From UBA4660 sp034408895 (GTDB taxonomy: Bacteria > Bacteroidota > Bacteroidia > Flavobacteriales_D > Sanyastnellaceae): a DNA stretch of 64,000 bases. Each line of letters opens with the position of its first letter. Positions within the stretch are counted from its first letter, which is position 1. Under the pieces are notes generated by a model. The model was not told where the DNA came from. It did no database searches and worked only from the letters and a program-made list of their open reading frames with translations. The stretch lies in contig JAWXCI010000084.1 of assembly GCA_034408895.1 (NCBI GenBank), positions 1-64,000 on the forward strand. The letters are read 5' to 3'. A program made the position numbers and the translations under genes. Positions 24,401 to 33,700 of this stretch are shown here, piece by piece.

Positions 24401-26456
24401 GCACAAGCACAAAATTTTCACTCGTGCTCACTCCATCAGGCAGGTGTATGTTGCCGTTGTAGCAAGAGTTTCCTACAAGCAAAGGATACTTGCCCTGGTT
24501 AGTGTAACTCTCCGGTTGATCTATGTTCTGGTCGAAACCCGTGCTGCTTGCATGGCCGAAAAAAGTCATTACAGCTACACCCTCATTAATGAGCTGTTGT
24601 ACCGAATCAGACAGTGTAATTTGAATAGGATCGGTGGTGGTTTTAAGGAAGGTGTAAACCTGCGCACCGAAGGAGGTGTCTTCGGCCGTCAGTTCATATC
24701 CGTGAAGATAATTTGCTATAAGTGACTGTTCCCAAGAGGCCCCTCCACCACCAAAGTGCATAATATTTTTTTGCCATAACTCGGGTGAATGCGCTTCTTG
24801 CTCCACCACCTTGTTGAGGTACTCGAGCACCTGTTGCGGATTTTCAGCAGCAAGCCTTCCTGTGGCTATTGCAGTTTCAGTAAAAGTTCCGTTGAGGCCT
24901 GCCGTAAGGGCGTTGTCCGATGGTGGATATCCCATTGTGGGTACAAGATTTCGTGCGTAGAAATCAGGATTATTTCGAGCACCATTTGCAGCAGTCGCAC
25001 TCATCTCGCGAATGCTTTTGCCCAATAAAAACAAATGCGATGGTTCACTATCCCAGTTTTGCAGCAAGTGGTTGCAAAACCTGCGAATGGCCAGTGGATG
25101 TTTCCATATTCCGGCTGCATATTGCATGTACAACTCTTCCACGTTTGCCAGGAGCACAGGCAGGCCGGCACTGCGATAACTTGCATAATTCTGAGCGGCA
25201 GTCCACAACTTGGGGTGGGTAATGATGATGAATGCGGAGTCGAGTTCTGTCGCTGAATAATTGGTAAAATAGCCTGAAGGGGTAACCGGAATTATGTCCG
25301 TTAAGTTTTGAACCGCGCTGGAAAACAAAAGCATTTCAAGGGCTGATTCACCATTGCTGAAAGGGACAATTGCTTTGAGCAATCCACCCTCTTGGGTAAG
25401 TAAAATTTCTTTCAATGCACCGTTGCCCTGTATGAACATACGGTGAGTATCAGCGCCAGCATTGTAATTAGAAATTTCCAGATAGGCCTCGGCAGTGTTA
25501 TCCAGATTGAGAAGACGGAATGGAAACACAAGTTGTGCTTCGAAATCGAAAGTATGGGCGTATTCAATGGCGATGTGTGCCACACTTTGGTAGTCGGTTG
25601 CAAGCATCAAATCATCCACAATGCGGTGGGAGATCAGGGTGGTGGCATTTAACCCTGATGCGGGTATGGCGAATTGCAATTTGTTCAATTGGTAAGCATT
25701 GAACAAGGTATCGTGCATTACATTAAAATCATTGCCCCACGCTACCTGAAGGTGGTGGTTGAAAGGAGGCCCGCTTGCATTGTTGACTCCGGCACTTACG
25801 GTCTTCACTACCGCATCGGGAGCATTGTTGCCAGTAAAAGCGTTTTGGGTGGAAATTATTTTTTCGTGGGTTTGTCCGTTGTAAAAATTGTAGTCGAACC
25901 AACCCTCGCCTTCCTCATACCACGGCAGTGAGATACCGTTTCCATCCTGCTTCCCATAGAGGTATTGGCTGGTCATCCACGTTGCGTTTCGTTTGATGCA
26001 ATAAGGCTGAGGTGTAAAATCTGCGTAGTTGTTCTGTGAAAAAATTTCGGTTCTCAAGCCTGGTTGCTCTGCCACTGTTATGAAGTAATGAGCGGTGTCA
26101 TTAAAGAGGCTGTAGTCTTTGTGGGGCTGGTGCGCGGGTGTGTCATACATCAGGCTGTCGATCCAGCCATCGTTGCGCAGGGCGTACACTTCCAGGTAGT
26201 CGGTGGTGTCGAACGATTGGTCATCTTCGCCCGAAATTTTTATGTGTACTTGTTTACCGCGCCCAAAAACCTGGATGTTTTGCGGGTTGATGTCACCCAC
26301 AGGGAAACCGCTATTGAGCAAGGCCTGGTAGGTGATTTTATAGAATGCAGATGCGCTGACCGGAAAACGCCAATACTGTTGATCATAATTTATCCACTCG
26401 TTGCCGAAAGGTTGGCCGGATGCAGAAGCAGCAACCAGCAACGTCAAAATCAACAT
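21429..26456 (-). CDS. porU2: Very large C25-family T9SS sortase-like protein (PorU2 type)
   Basis: The protein is about 1675 aa. A signal peptide (MLILTLLVAASASGQ) follows ATG 26456; a TTG at 26483 would add a basic n-region and is a fair alternative. An N-terminal beta-rich region is followed by a gingipain-type C25 peptidase domain, with catalytic His in FFGHASSTG (near 24553) and Cys in VGNSCYNG (near 24463). Long Ig/CARDB-like beta domains come next, then a C-terminal sorting-like domain (NYPNPFSTHTQF, WDGRDEYGDQLANGVYLYR) closely resembling the end of PorU. PorU cleaves sorting domains and attaches cargo on the cell surface; PorU2 proteins are a second such family. It is not adjacent to porV and porU (44-49 kb). 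Confidence 0.87.
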   Translation of the reverse strand: MLILTLLVAASASGQPFGNEWINYDQQYWRFPVSASAFYKITYQALLNSGFPVGDINPQNIQVFGRGKQVHIKISGEDDQSFDTTDYLEVYALRNDGWIDSLMYDTPAHQPHKDYSLFNDTAHYFITVAEQPGLRTEIFSQNNYADFTPQPYCIKRNATWMTSQYLYGKQDGNGISLPWYEEGEGWFDYNFYNGQTHEKIISTQNAFTGNNAPDAVVKTVSAGVNNASGPPFNHHLQVAWGNDFNVMHDTLFNAYQLNKLQFAIPASGLNATTLISHRIVDDLMLATDYQSVAHIAIEYAHTFDFEAQLVFPFRLLNLDNTAEAYLEISNYNAGADTHRMFIQGNGALKEILLTQEGGLLKAIVPFSNGESALEMLLFSSAVQNLTDIIPVTPSGYFTNYSATELDSAFIIITHPKLWTAAQNYASYRSAGLPVLLANVEELYMQYAAGIWKHPLAIRRFCNHLLQNWDSEPSHLFLLGKSIREMSATAANGARNNPDFYARNLVPTMGYPPSDNALTAGLNGTFTETAIATGRLAAENPQQVLEYLNKVVEQEAHSPELWQKNIMHFGGGGASWEQSLIANYLHGYELTAEDTSFGAQVYTFLKTTTDPIQITLSDSVQQLINEGVAVMTFFGHASSTGFDQNIDQPESYTNQGKYPLLVGNSCYNGNIHLPDGVSTSENFVLVPDRGVIGFLAKPDLGISQYLDSFTANFYREIFQSSYGKSVGQCIAEAVKNFQDTGANDYLLRANIALAMTLHGDPAIRLYPHEAPDYSIEPAQISFYPEIVTAQVDSFEVRIEIQNLGKAVNNDVFVELIRHYPSGADSSYTQIATHVFNSTTVVFTLPIDPINGVGQNLFDVFIDYPVNFVEELDETGNNIVTGKQLLISSGNLVPVYPFDFAVIPQNQVSLFASTGYAFEPERTYLFQLDTIDSFDSPQLMATNITQSGGVLQWDVPITLTDSTVYFWRCSPDSISMEESFKWRGSSFQYIEGKEGWGQAHFRQFQHDGFSRIVYNEIQNTFDFSTTNVELQCDVYGNPNTSYETLGTRYQLDLEVQDYSGCGLTPALMVAVIDSVTLEPWETNYNNTNPQNDFGNEMSCTEGRQRTEKYFIFYQTDADQLAGFVDMIENHVPDGNYLLIYAWNFTDYNAWETYNPDVFDVFENLGATQIGVAQDSVPFIFFTKMGHPETTIELYGSSIDDHLVLEVELTGQQGTGTLRSPEIGPALSWKDVFWDVSPLEATAGDSTRIKLYGIAPSGTETWIADWPQFPQEYLDLETLVNAQQFPKLRLEASLHDTLNLTPPQMESWHILHEEVPEAALDPASGFYFSSDSISEGAPLQLAIAIRNISPTDMDSLLVKYWVEDAQHEIHSVPYSRQAPLLIGSTLLDTIPINSYGLKGNCFVWMEVNPVNDINGTFDQPEQHHFNNITQLAFTVVEDNINPILDVTFDGQHILNGDIVSAQPHILISLDDENLFFIMNEEADTSNFRVYLTTPSLYDVPVYFSSAELEWTAATAPKNKFRMDYTPTFTVDGEYSLRVQASDKSGNNSGDYDYRIEFEIITKPSITEVLNYPNPFSTHTQFVFTLTGTEVPDQVKIQIMTIGGKVVREILQSELGLLHIGRNVTEFAWDGRDEYGDQLANGVYLYRVVAKLNGESLEIRESGASRFITKGMGKMYLMR

Positions 26457-26674
26457 AATCTTATGTGAAAAGTACCCGCGCAAGAATGCGTAAAGGTCGG
26501 AAGAAATAGTAGAAAAATTTGAAAAAACAAAAGGCAAAAGAGCAGAGGGTAGATAGTGAAAGACATCAAAACAGGCCAATGGAAACGTTGGGACTGGAGT
26601 ACCCAAGTCCGATTTCGTGGATGCGAGTGCTTCATCCTGCGCTTCAAAAGATTAATCGCTGGGTTCTTGGTTCG

Positions 26675-29600
26675 CTATTGAACCACCATCTTCTTCACAT
26701 CTTGCCCGAAATGCCCAACCAGTTGAATGGTGTACATACCCTGCGGCAAACCGGAAGCATCCAGTTGCACAATGGTGTTTCCTCCCAATGAAATTTCACT
26801 TATCCGTTTTCCTGTTACATCGCTGATTACGATTTCGCCCTTGGCATATTCCGCAGGAACAGTTATGTAAGCGATTGCATCGGTGGGATTTGGGAAGATG
26901 TTCCAGTCAATGAGCGAAGTGATTTCTTCCACCAACACCTGGCCACACAATGGATCATATGGCATACCTGGCGAACCTCCAATACATCCGGCAAACCAGT
27001 TGAGGCCATTGTTCTGCTGGGTAGTTTCCATATCAAATTCGGCAGTGCGCCCGGTGCCATCGGTTTGTGCGGGCCAGGGGGCATTGTCGGTATAATCTAG
27101 GTGAATAAGATTGTCATTATTAAACGCAAACAGCCGCACCTGGTCCTGGTCATTGTTCAGTTCAAACTGCCACGGGCCGACCACATTTTCAACTTCGGGA
27201 TGTTGTGCTGAAAACTGTGCAGTGTCTTCCGCCAACACCATATAACCACCGGCAGGAACCACAACGTTTAACGGAACATCAAACCGGTTGAAGTAACTCT
27301 GGTCTTTGAGGTACATGGAACTGAGATCGACCGGCACATCCAGTTTGTTGTGCAATTCCACCCAGTCACCACTTTGCGCAGCATCATCAGCGTGGTACAT
27401 AAATTCGGTAACCTCAATGGCATCGGCAATGGGTGAGCCGGTGAAATAAGCAGTAAAAATTTCATCCTCCTCGAAGTTCATGAAGAATTGTTCCGTGTTT
27501 ACCTCTACCGGGAAAATTCCGTTTGGTGCCCAATGATCGAATACATAGCCAGGATTGGCAATGACGGTAATCTGAACAGGAATACCATTGACGTATGTGC
27601 CTGTCCATGGATATTCATCTTCCGTTGGTTCGATGGTGGAGATGTGGATGCGGCCAGCACCTTCAGGAATTACATTCAGCGTAATATCCAAACTGTTGCC
27701 CAGGTTGAAATGATTTTGCAGGACGCTCACGATGCAGTTCTGCCGACTACTGTTCCAGTCAAGCCGGTAATCAAATCCATAGTACCACCAGTTGAAGTCG
27801 GTTCCCCATGTCTGGCAATGGCGGGGCATGGCAGAAAATGATTCACCGCGCATTTCATCGCGCAGTGCTTCCAGTTTTTCTGTGCGGAAAACCGAGTTCA
27901 CCAAATCAAGATGACGGATGATGAAATACTCCCGAAACTCAGGATTCTGGATAATGCGTGAGAACATTTGGTCGGTGTAATACCACTCGTCCTGCGCGGT
28001 GTTTATGTAATCTGCACAGGTGTTTCCATCAGCCAGGCCCAACCCGAAATCGAGATCCATCAGCATGAATCTCCACTTGCCTCCTGGCTGGTCATTGTGC
28101 CAGAATTTGGTGTTGTTAATCCACCCGTTGCTCCAGTCGCCATTGGCATAATATGTTTCTGCAATGATGTAGTCCGCATAATTTTCAATGTCGAGCATAG
28201 TGCCGAGCGTGGTGAAAAAATCGGGATCAGCGGGATCGGTGTTCATCACCATGTCAAACATCGGAAAAAAAGTTTCATCGCTTCCGTTAATGACGTTAAA
28301 GCCCATGTAATTGTAACTGATCACGGTGCTCTCATCAGCAGGTACACCACTGTTGTCTTCGCAATAGTGCTCGTTCATGTTTTCGCGCAGTTCGTACATA
28401 CCCCAGTATTCACCGTTGAGAAAAGCGAGTACCGGTGTGTAGCCCATGTAGTCCGTGTGGGTGCCTTTTGTAGCCCTATGCATTAACGCATCATGATAGC
28501 GTGGGCCACCGTATTCGTTGCCACCGTTGCGCAGGTTAAATCCTTTATAGGTGTCAATAAATGGTTTGTCGGGGATGAGCGGATATACAATTTCATCCAT
28601 GCCATAATCATCGCGGCAAACGATGCGCAAGCTTTTTTGCGGCTGAGCCCTTGACCATCCACCATGAATTTTCAAACCCACCGGGCCTTCAAATTCTTTA
28701 TCACCATCACTATTGAAGTATTCGATGTATGATGCCCTTTCCCAGTCTTCCCAAATGTTGGAACCGAAGTAGGGATATCCATCATAATCAGGCGGACCGA
28801 GCACATAGATGCCAATGTTTTCGTCCCAAAGATTTTCCGGATTGGTAGAAATAGAAATGACAGGAAGCGTGAGAAATGTTTCATCAATCATGTATGTGTT
28901 CTTCTCCACCGGTGACGGCAACAATGCTCCAGTGCTGAAACATTTTGCAGAGATGGTTGCAGTGGTATCGAGCGCTATGATGTTCGTATAAAGCGGTGAT
29001 GAAAGATCGGGCACACTTCCGTCAGTTGTGTAATGAATTTCTGCCGTTGGCGATGTTGTGGTAAGTGAAATGAATTGAGTGATGTTGTACATGCCACTCT
29101 CAATATTGAATACTGGTATGGATTCATACGCAGTTGCACAAACGGTATTTGCATTTTCATCACCAGGTGTTGGAATTGCTGCAAAACACCAATCTGCATC
29201 TCCGCTTGATTCACGGCAATATGAATTTTCCAGTGCTGTAGGCGGGACAATAATTTGGTCAATAATGTTTCCACCGGCATCCGATAAAACCAATGCTTCA
29301 TTTGTGCTGAGTGAAAAAGTGGTGTGCAGTTCATTGCTGCTATTCCCATATCCCATCCATGCAGGTGCTGCAGAAAACTGCATATCCAAGCTTGCAAATG
29401 CAAATGTGAGGAAAGCATTGCCGGTGAGATCACTTGAACCGGGATTGGAATTATGTACCTGTACCGCCAACACATTTTCACCTTCCACCATCAGTCCATT
29501 CCATATTCCGGCATCCACAACAAAAGCATCAATCGCTTGTCCCTGGTAGCCGATTGCTTCGTGATCACCGAAAGCCAAGTCAGAATAAGCGGGAGGTGTT

Positions 29601-30217
29601 CCCGGCACACCCATGTTCGCCCGGGCAATCTCAACACCATTCAGATAAGCAACAAAAGCATCATCGTAATCCAGATGAAGGATTACGTTGGTAATTGTTT
29701 CAGGATTGATAAGGTTAAAAGTTTTGCGCATGTAAACGGAAGTAGCGGTGCCCACATCGGTACCGTCATCGCCATCACCATAACCCAGCCCGCCTGTTCC
29801 AGCATTCCACAGTGCATCATTGTAACCGGTGAAACGCCACGCAGAAGAAGGTTCGCTTGCGGGGATGATGTACTTCCATACGTCATAGTTGAAGATGGCG
29901 GTTTCATAATGTTCGGTTCCACCACCCAGGTTTTTTCCGCTGGCCCAAATGAGCAAATGCGATCCGGGATCAAGGGTTACGGCAGGAAGTGTCCATTTCA
30001 AAGGCATGCTCACGTCATCCGAAAGACCATATCCGGAAAGGTCAAGAGCAGCAGTCCCTGAATTGTAGAGTTCGAACCAGTCTTTGAATTGTCCGTCCTG
30101 ATCAGCCAGTGTGGACATGTTCGCGGTCTGCACTTCGTTGAGCACAACTTGCGATAGCATTGAACCGGATAAAATGCAAAAGGAAATACAGGTAAAGTAA
30201 AATTTCAATTTCATCAT
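26675..30217 (-). CDS. T9SS-exported CotH/lamin-tail-domain protein
   Basis: The 1180 aa protein has a signal peptide (1-22) and a first lamin-tail domain (about 24-110, LNEVQTANMSTLADQDG and DWFELYNSGTAALDLSGY). A beta-rich insert and a chitobiase/hexosaminidase-like domain (about 365-440, AEIHYTTDGSVPDLSSPLY) follow. Then come a CotH domain (about 450-820, GLKIHGGWSRAQPQKSLRI, YWGMYELREN and FMLMDLDFGLGL) and a second lamin-tail domain (about 955-1060, IEVTEFMYHADDAAQSGDWVE). A type A T9SS sorting domain ends the protein (WNIFPNPTDAIAYITV to VKKMVVQ). CotH proteins are atypical kinases that phosphorylate spore-coat or surface proteins. Here it should be attached to the cell surface or released; its target is unknown. 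Confidence 0.88.
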   Translation of the reverse strand: MMKLKFYFTCISFCILSGSMLSQVVLNEVQTANMSTLADQDGQFKDWFELYNSGTAALDLSGYGLSDDVSMPLKWTLPAVTLDPGSHLLIWASGKNLGGGTEHYETAIFNYDVWKYIIPASEPSSAWRFTGYNDALWNAGTGGLGYGDGDDGTDVGTATSVYMRKTFNLINPETITNVILHLDYDDAFVAYLNGVEIARANMGVPGTPPAYSDLAFGDHEAIGYQGQAIDAFVVDAGIWNGLMVEGENVLAVQVHNSNPGSSDLTGNAFLTFAFASLDMQFSAAPAWMGYGNSSNELHTTFSLSTNEALVLSDAGGNIIDQIIVPPTALENSYCRESSGDADWCFAAIPTPGDENANTVCATAYESIPVFNIESGMYNITQFISLTTTSPTAEIHYTTDGSVPDLSSPLYTNIIALDTTATISAKCFSTGALLPSPVEKNTYMIDETFLTLPVISISTNPENLWDENIGIYVLGPPDYDGYPYFGSNIWEDWERASYIEYFNSDGDKEFEGPVGLKIHGGWSRAQPQKSLRIVCRDDYGMDEIVYPLIPDKPFIDTYKGFNLRNGGNEYGGPRYHDALMHRATKGTHTDYMGYTPVLAFLNGEYWGMYELRENMNEHYCEDNSGVPADESTVISYNYMGFNVINGSDETFFPMFDMVMNTDPADPDFFTTLGTMLDIENYADYIIAETYYANGDWSNGWINNTKFWHNDQPGGKWRFMLMDLDFGLGLADGNTCADYINTAQDEWYYTDQMFSRIIQNPEFREYFIIRHLDLVNSVFRTEKLEALRDEMRGESFSAMPRHCQTWGTDFNWWYYGFDYRLDWNSSRQNCIVSVLQNHFNLGNSLDITLNVIPEGAGRIHISTIEPTEDEYPWTGTYVNGIPVQITVIANPGYVFDHWAPNGIFPVEVNTEQFFMNFEEDEIFTAYFTGSPIADAIEVTEFMYHADDAAQSGDWVELHNKLDVPVDLSSMYLKDQSYFNRFDVPLNVVVPAGGYMVLAEDTAQFSAQHPEVENVVGPWQFELNNDQDQVRLFAFNNDNLIHLDYTDNAPWPAQTDGTGRTAEFDMETTQQNNGLNWFAGCIGGSPGMPYDPLCGQVLVEEITSLIDWNIFPNPTDAIAYITVPAEYAKGEIVISDVTGKRISEISLGGNTIVQLDASGLPQGMYTIQLVGHFGQDVKKMVVQ

Positions 30218-30249
30218 GAAGGAATTGTTATGGAGGATTTATGGATTGA

Positions 30250-30257
30250 CAAATTTA
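30250..30257 (-). promoter_or_regulatory. -7 box TAAATTTG for the CotH gene
   Basis: On the - strand TAAATTTG fits TAnnTTTG perfectly and lies 32 nt before the first ATG (30217). A clear -33 TTTG was not found. Confidence 0.45.
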
Positions 30258-30311
30258 GCAGGTGTAACATTAGCCTAGGCTATACGAGGCCTAAATAGAT
30301 TGGATTCGCTC

Positions 30312-30878
30312 TTATAGCTTTTCGTAAAACTCCTCACGACTTACCCGCGAGCGGTAAATCAATGTTGAAATAAGAAAGCCGAAAGCTGTTTTAGTGGCAG
30401 CACCCGGCAAAACTTCCACAATCATTGTCCACCATTGGTCATTAAAACGGGAAAGCCAGACAGCGCCCATAAGGAGAATGATGCAATGCCCAAGCGTCCA
30501 GTTGAGCACCAGCCACAGCGGCTTGTGAGCTTTGTGTTTTTCAGCGATATAACCGCAAACCAGTGTGGCCATAAGCATCCCGAAAAAGAAGCCGCCAAAT
30601 TGAGCTATGATATGATGGTAACCCGCAGAGTATCCGGCAAAAACCGGAATGCCGGAAGCGCCAATTATGAGGTAGGCCAGCATTGATATAATCCCAATCC
30701 GCCAGCCAAAACTGATGGCGACCAAAAGAACGATAAAGGATTGAAGCGTGATCGGCAACTGACCTTTCATCTCCAGACGCAAAGGTCCAATGAAACACAA
30801 AAGCACGATGGAAACCATCACCTTAAGGACAAAGTCAACCGAAGAATTTTTGTGGAGGCGGAAAAGATGATTGAGCAT
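30312..30878 (-). CDS. bioY: Biotin transporter BioY
   Basis: The protein is 188 aa from ATG 30878, the usual BioY size; the frame reaches 30989, but the extra residues overlap the M1 peptidase gene and are not membrane-like. About six membrane helices are visible. Family motifs include the PLRLEMKGQLPITLQSFIVLL stretch and GASGIPVFAGYSAGYHHI, followed by GGFFFGMLMATLVCGYIAE. BioY is the substrate-binding component of the biotin ECF transporter; no EcfA/EcfT genes are adjacent. It follows the M1 peptidase gene by 25 nt and probably shares its transcript. Confidence 0.9.
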   Translation of the reverse strand: MLNHLFRLHKNSSVDFVLKVMVSIVLLCFIGPLRLEMKGQLPITLQSFIVLLVAISFGWRIGIISMLAYLIIGASGIPVFAGYSAGYHHIIAQFGGFFFGMLMATLVCGYIAEKHKAHKPLWLVLNWTLGHCIILLMGAVWLSRFNDQWWTMIVEVLPGAATKTAFGFLISTLIYRSRVSREEFYEKL

Positions 30879-30903
30879 GAAAGAATGATGGTACCTGGTT
30901 GAA

Positions 30904-32787
30904 TTATTCCTTAATGACTTCACGAACGCGTTCGAAATAAAATTCCAGGCCTTCGGTAATTTCAACCTTGTTGTTCTCTCTGTCCACATCGGCCAGCATA
31001 CCTGAGGGGTCTATTTCAATGCTTGCAATTTCCGTGATGGAGCGATCAATGTTGAGCCGAGTGGCAGGATAGACCCAGATCCAATCAGGCTGTACCAACC
31101 ATTTGCCATCAAAAATGATCTGCGGTTTTTCACCTCGCTGCAAATCGAGCGGGATGTAGTACATACGTTTGGAACCATCTCGCATGGTCACAAGAATTTC
31201 AAGTGGCATCGGCATGGGCGCAATGCGTTCAATAATCACTTCAGTTTCTTCCCCACCGGAAACGCGGATAATTGAGTAGTCTATTTGTTTTGTGGTTTGC
31301 ACAAAGTATTCATGAAACCAATCGAGCACCATTCCGCTTTCCAGTTCCGCGATATGAATAAAATTCAGGTCAGTCGGGTGTTTGAATTTATACTTCTCAA
31401 AAAAAGAAATCATGGTGCGGGTGAATGCATCATCACCCATGATGTAGCGCAACTGGCAGAGATAAGTTTCGCCCTTGCTGTATGCTGCATCACCATAAGC
31501 ATAGCTGGTCATGTAATGATCGGCATGGGTGGTAAGCGGTTCTTCCCTGCCACTTCGTGCAAGTGTCACATAGTTTTGGATGGCACGGTCATGTGAACGT
31601 TTTGGATCGCCCACCTGCAAATGCGAAATGGTTTCTGAAGTCATGAACGAAGTGAATCCTTCGTCCATCCAGGAATAAAGACTTTCATTAAAACCCAGTA
31701 CACCGTGGTACCATGAGTGTGCTGCTTCGTGAATAGTAACACCCACCAGCGAAGGTGCTTTTCTGTTTCCTGTTACGAGTGTTGCCATTGGATATTCCAT
31801 GCCGCCATCTCCACCCTGTATCACAGCGTAAACAGGATAAGGATATTTCCCAAAATGCCTGCTCATAAATTCAAATGCGGTGGCTGCTTTGGACGGGAGA
31901 TCTTTCCAGGCTTGCGCGTATAGCGGATCGTCCTGGTAGAAGAAATGAAGCTCGGGGCCGTCAGGCACTTTCAATTTTTCATGCACATAATCCGGATCAG
32001 CAGCCCACACAAAATCATGTACATCTTCCGCCTTGAATCGCCAGGTGATTTTTGGTCCTGCCTGCTCCTTTATTTTAGTTCCGGGTTCTTCATAGCCCCT
32101 TCCAATTTCGTGTATGTTTTGTAATACACCGGTGGCAGCAACCATGTATGATTTGTCCATGGTGATGTTCACTTCAAAATCACCCCACACACCGTAGAAC
32201 TCGCGCCCCACGTAGGGATTCGGGGTCCATCCGTTGCAATCATACTCGCACAATTTGGGATACCATTGGCTCATGGAGTAATCAATTCCTTCCACATTGT
32301 CGCGACCGCTTCTGCGCACCTGGAGTGGAACCTGTCCTTCAAATTCCATTTCAAAAACAGCCTTGCCTCCAGGCTCGATGGGTTTTGCAAGAATGACTTC
32401 TAGTATGGTTTCGTTTTCTGAAAATAAAACTGTCTTTCCATCCTGTGTCAATGTCTTCACGTGTTGACGGCCATATTCCGAAGTTTGGAGTTTCGAAATG
32501 CGTTCACCCACACGCGGATCAGGATCTTCGATCGTTAGTGAACGGATGTCCATTGCGCTTCCGGGTTGAAACGCATTGAAGTAAAGATGCCAGTAGGCAT
32601 GAGTGAGCACATCGGGCGAGTTGTTAGTGTAAATGATGGTTTGTGTTCCCGTAAAACCATGAGTGTTGTGGTCCACTGAGATGTCCATTTTATAGACCAC
32701 ACGTTGTTGCCACATCTGTTGTGTCGATGCGGAAAGCGAGATGAGCAGTGTGCCCATTAAGTTAACCAGTCTAAAAGTTTTGCTCAT
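30904..32787 (-). CDS. M1 family zinc metallopeptidase, exported
   Basis: The protein is 627 aa from ATG 32787; a TATTTTCG box lies 22 nt before it, and the signal peptide MSKTFRLVNLMGTLLISLSAS confirms this start over 32919. The N-terminal beta domain (about 25-240) is that of M1 peptidases. The catalytic domain has GGMEYPMATLV (GAMEN-like exopeptidase loop) and the zinc site HEAAHSWYHG with EGFTSFMTSE, giving HExxH-(18)-E. It probably works in the periplasm as an aminopeptidase-like enzyme. Relatives in Bacteroidota are annotated only as M1 family metallopeptidases. Confidence 0.9.
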   Translation of the reverse strand: MSKTFRLVNLMGTLLISLSASTQQMWQQRVVYKMDISVDHNTHGFTGTQTIIYTNNSPDVLTHAYWHLYFNAFQPGSAMDIRSLTIEDPDPRVGERISKLQTSEYGRQHVKTLTQDGKTVLFSENETILEVILAKPIEPGGKAVFEMEFEGQVPLQVRRSGRDNVEGIDYSMSQWYPKLCEYDCNGWTPNPYVGREFYGVWGDFEVNITMDKSYMVAATGVLQNIHEIGRGYEEPGTKIKEQAGPKITWRFKAEDVHDFVWAADPDYVHEKLKVPDGPELHFFYQDDPLYAQAWKDLPSKAATAFEFMSRHFGKYPYPVYAVIQGGDGGMEYPMATLVTGNRKAPSLVGVTIHEAAHSWYHGVLGFNESLYSWMDEGFTSFMTSETISHLQVGDPKRSHDRAIQNYVTLARSGREEPLTTHADHYMTSYAYGDAAYSKGETYLCQLRYIMGDDAFTRTMISFFEKYKFKHPTDLNFIHIAELESGMVLDWFHEYFVQTTKQIDYSIIRVSGGEETEVIIERIAPMPMPLEILVTMRDGSKRMYYIPLDLQRGEKPQIIFDGKWLVQPDWIWVYPATRLNIDRSITEIASIEIDPSGMLADVDRENNKVEITEGLEFYFERVREVIKE

Positions 32788-32809
32788 AGTGTACTTGATT
32801 GTTGGCAGG

Positions 32810-32817
32810 CGAAAATA
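32810..32817 (-). promoter_or_regulatory. Possible -7 box TATTTTCG for the M1 peptidase gene
   Basis: On the - strand TATTTTCG (one change from TAnnTTTG) lies 22 nt before the ATG at 32787. The same octamer precedes murF at 52146. Confidence 0.4.
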
Positions 32818-32956
32818 TCTTGTGTGAGGAATTGAGTAGGAGAAATAGTGATGAACGCTTGAAGAAATGAAAATGGTTCTTGTTGTCAGAAGCAGCCACC
32901 AAGTCAAGCGCCTGATCAACCAACTATGAAAACCACATCAGTTGATAAATAAAGCC

Positions 32957-33700
32957 CTATCTGCCGGGTGCAACAGCGGCTTTCAACTGAATCACTCCAA
33001 CGCTGTGCATGAATTTCATGGCCAGGTAACCCATGTCCACTTCCCACCAGTGGTGTGCATTGTTCGGTCTGCCGGGATGCTGGTGGTGGTTGTTATGAAA
33101 ACTTTCTCCCCAGAAAATAAGGTCAACCGGTAGGATATTTTTAGATGTGTTTTTCATTCTGAAATTGACATAACCAAAACGATGTGCCCACCAGTTTACA
33201 GCAGCGCCCTGCATGGAACCCATAAAGAACTGGAGCGGGAGAAACAACCACATCCACCAGGCGGTGGCAAAAAAGAAATAGAACGTGGCATAAACCAGCA
33301 ACCAAAAAATGCGCATGGTCCAGTTGTGCGCCACCTTGTCGAATGTTTCCCACTCCGGCAAATCCTTCTTGAACTTATCCTCTACAACTGCACGGCCTTT
33401 GTAAATCTCGAAGTAGTTGTCCCGGGTATCCTTCCACATAGTGAACAGGTTGGCTGAATGGTCGGGAGAATGCGGATCCTCTTCAGTATCCGTGTGTGCA
33501 TGATGCAACCTGTGCATGATGCCGTAAGCATACGCACTTATATAAGATGAACCTTGAGTGATGAAGCAACCTATGAAAAAAACCCGTTCCCAAAAGCGGG
33601 ACATGGTAAACATGCCATGCGCTGCATAACGGTGGTGAAAAATGGACTGGAAAAAAAGCGAGGTGTACCAGTGCACTATGAAAAAAATGAAAATCGCCAT
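32957..33700 (-). CDS. Fatty acid / acyl-CoA desaturase
   Basis: The 247 aa membrane di-iron enzyme carries the three histidine boxes of the delta-9 desaturase family: HHRYAAH near residue 22, HRLHHAHTD near 64 and HNNHHQHPGR near 210, plus NWWAHRFGYVNF. It introduces a double bond into membrane fatty acids using oxygen and an electron donor. Two paired membrane regions (about 1-55 and 130-175) fit the family. It is slightly short at the N-terminus compared with typical 300 aa homologues; no better upstream ATG was found in frame. It is divergent from glmM across a 216-nt gap. Confidence 0.88.
   Translation of the reverse strand: MAIFIFFIVHWYTSLFFQSIFHHRYAAHGMFTMSRFWERVFFIGCFITQGSSYISAYAYGIMHRLHHAHTDTEEDPHSPDHSANLFTMWKDTRDNYFEIYKGRAVVEDKFKKDLPEWETFDKVAHNWTMRIFWLLVYATFYFFFATAWWMWLFLPLQFFMGSMQGAAVNWWAHRFGYVNFRMKNTSKNILPVDLIFWGESFHNNHHQHPGRPNNAHHWWEVDMGYLAMKFMHSVGVIQLKAAVAPGR

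Noticed and set aside
30265..30295. GCCTAGGC palindrome in the gap before the CotH gene
   Set aside because: The 8-bp palindrome is too short and isolated to call an operator, and no second copy was seen nearby.
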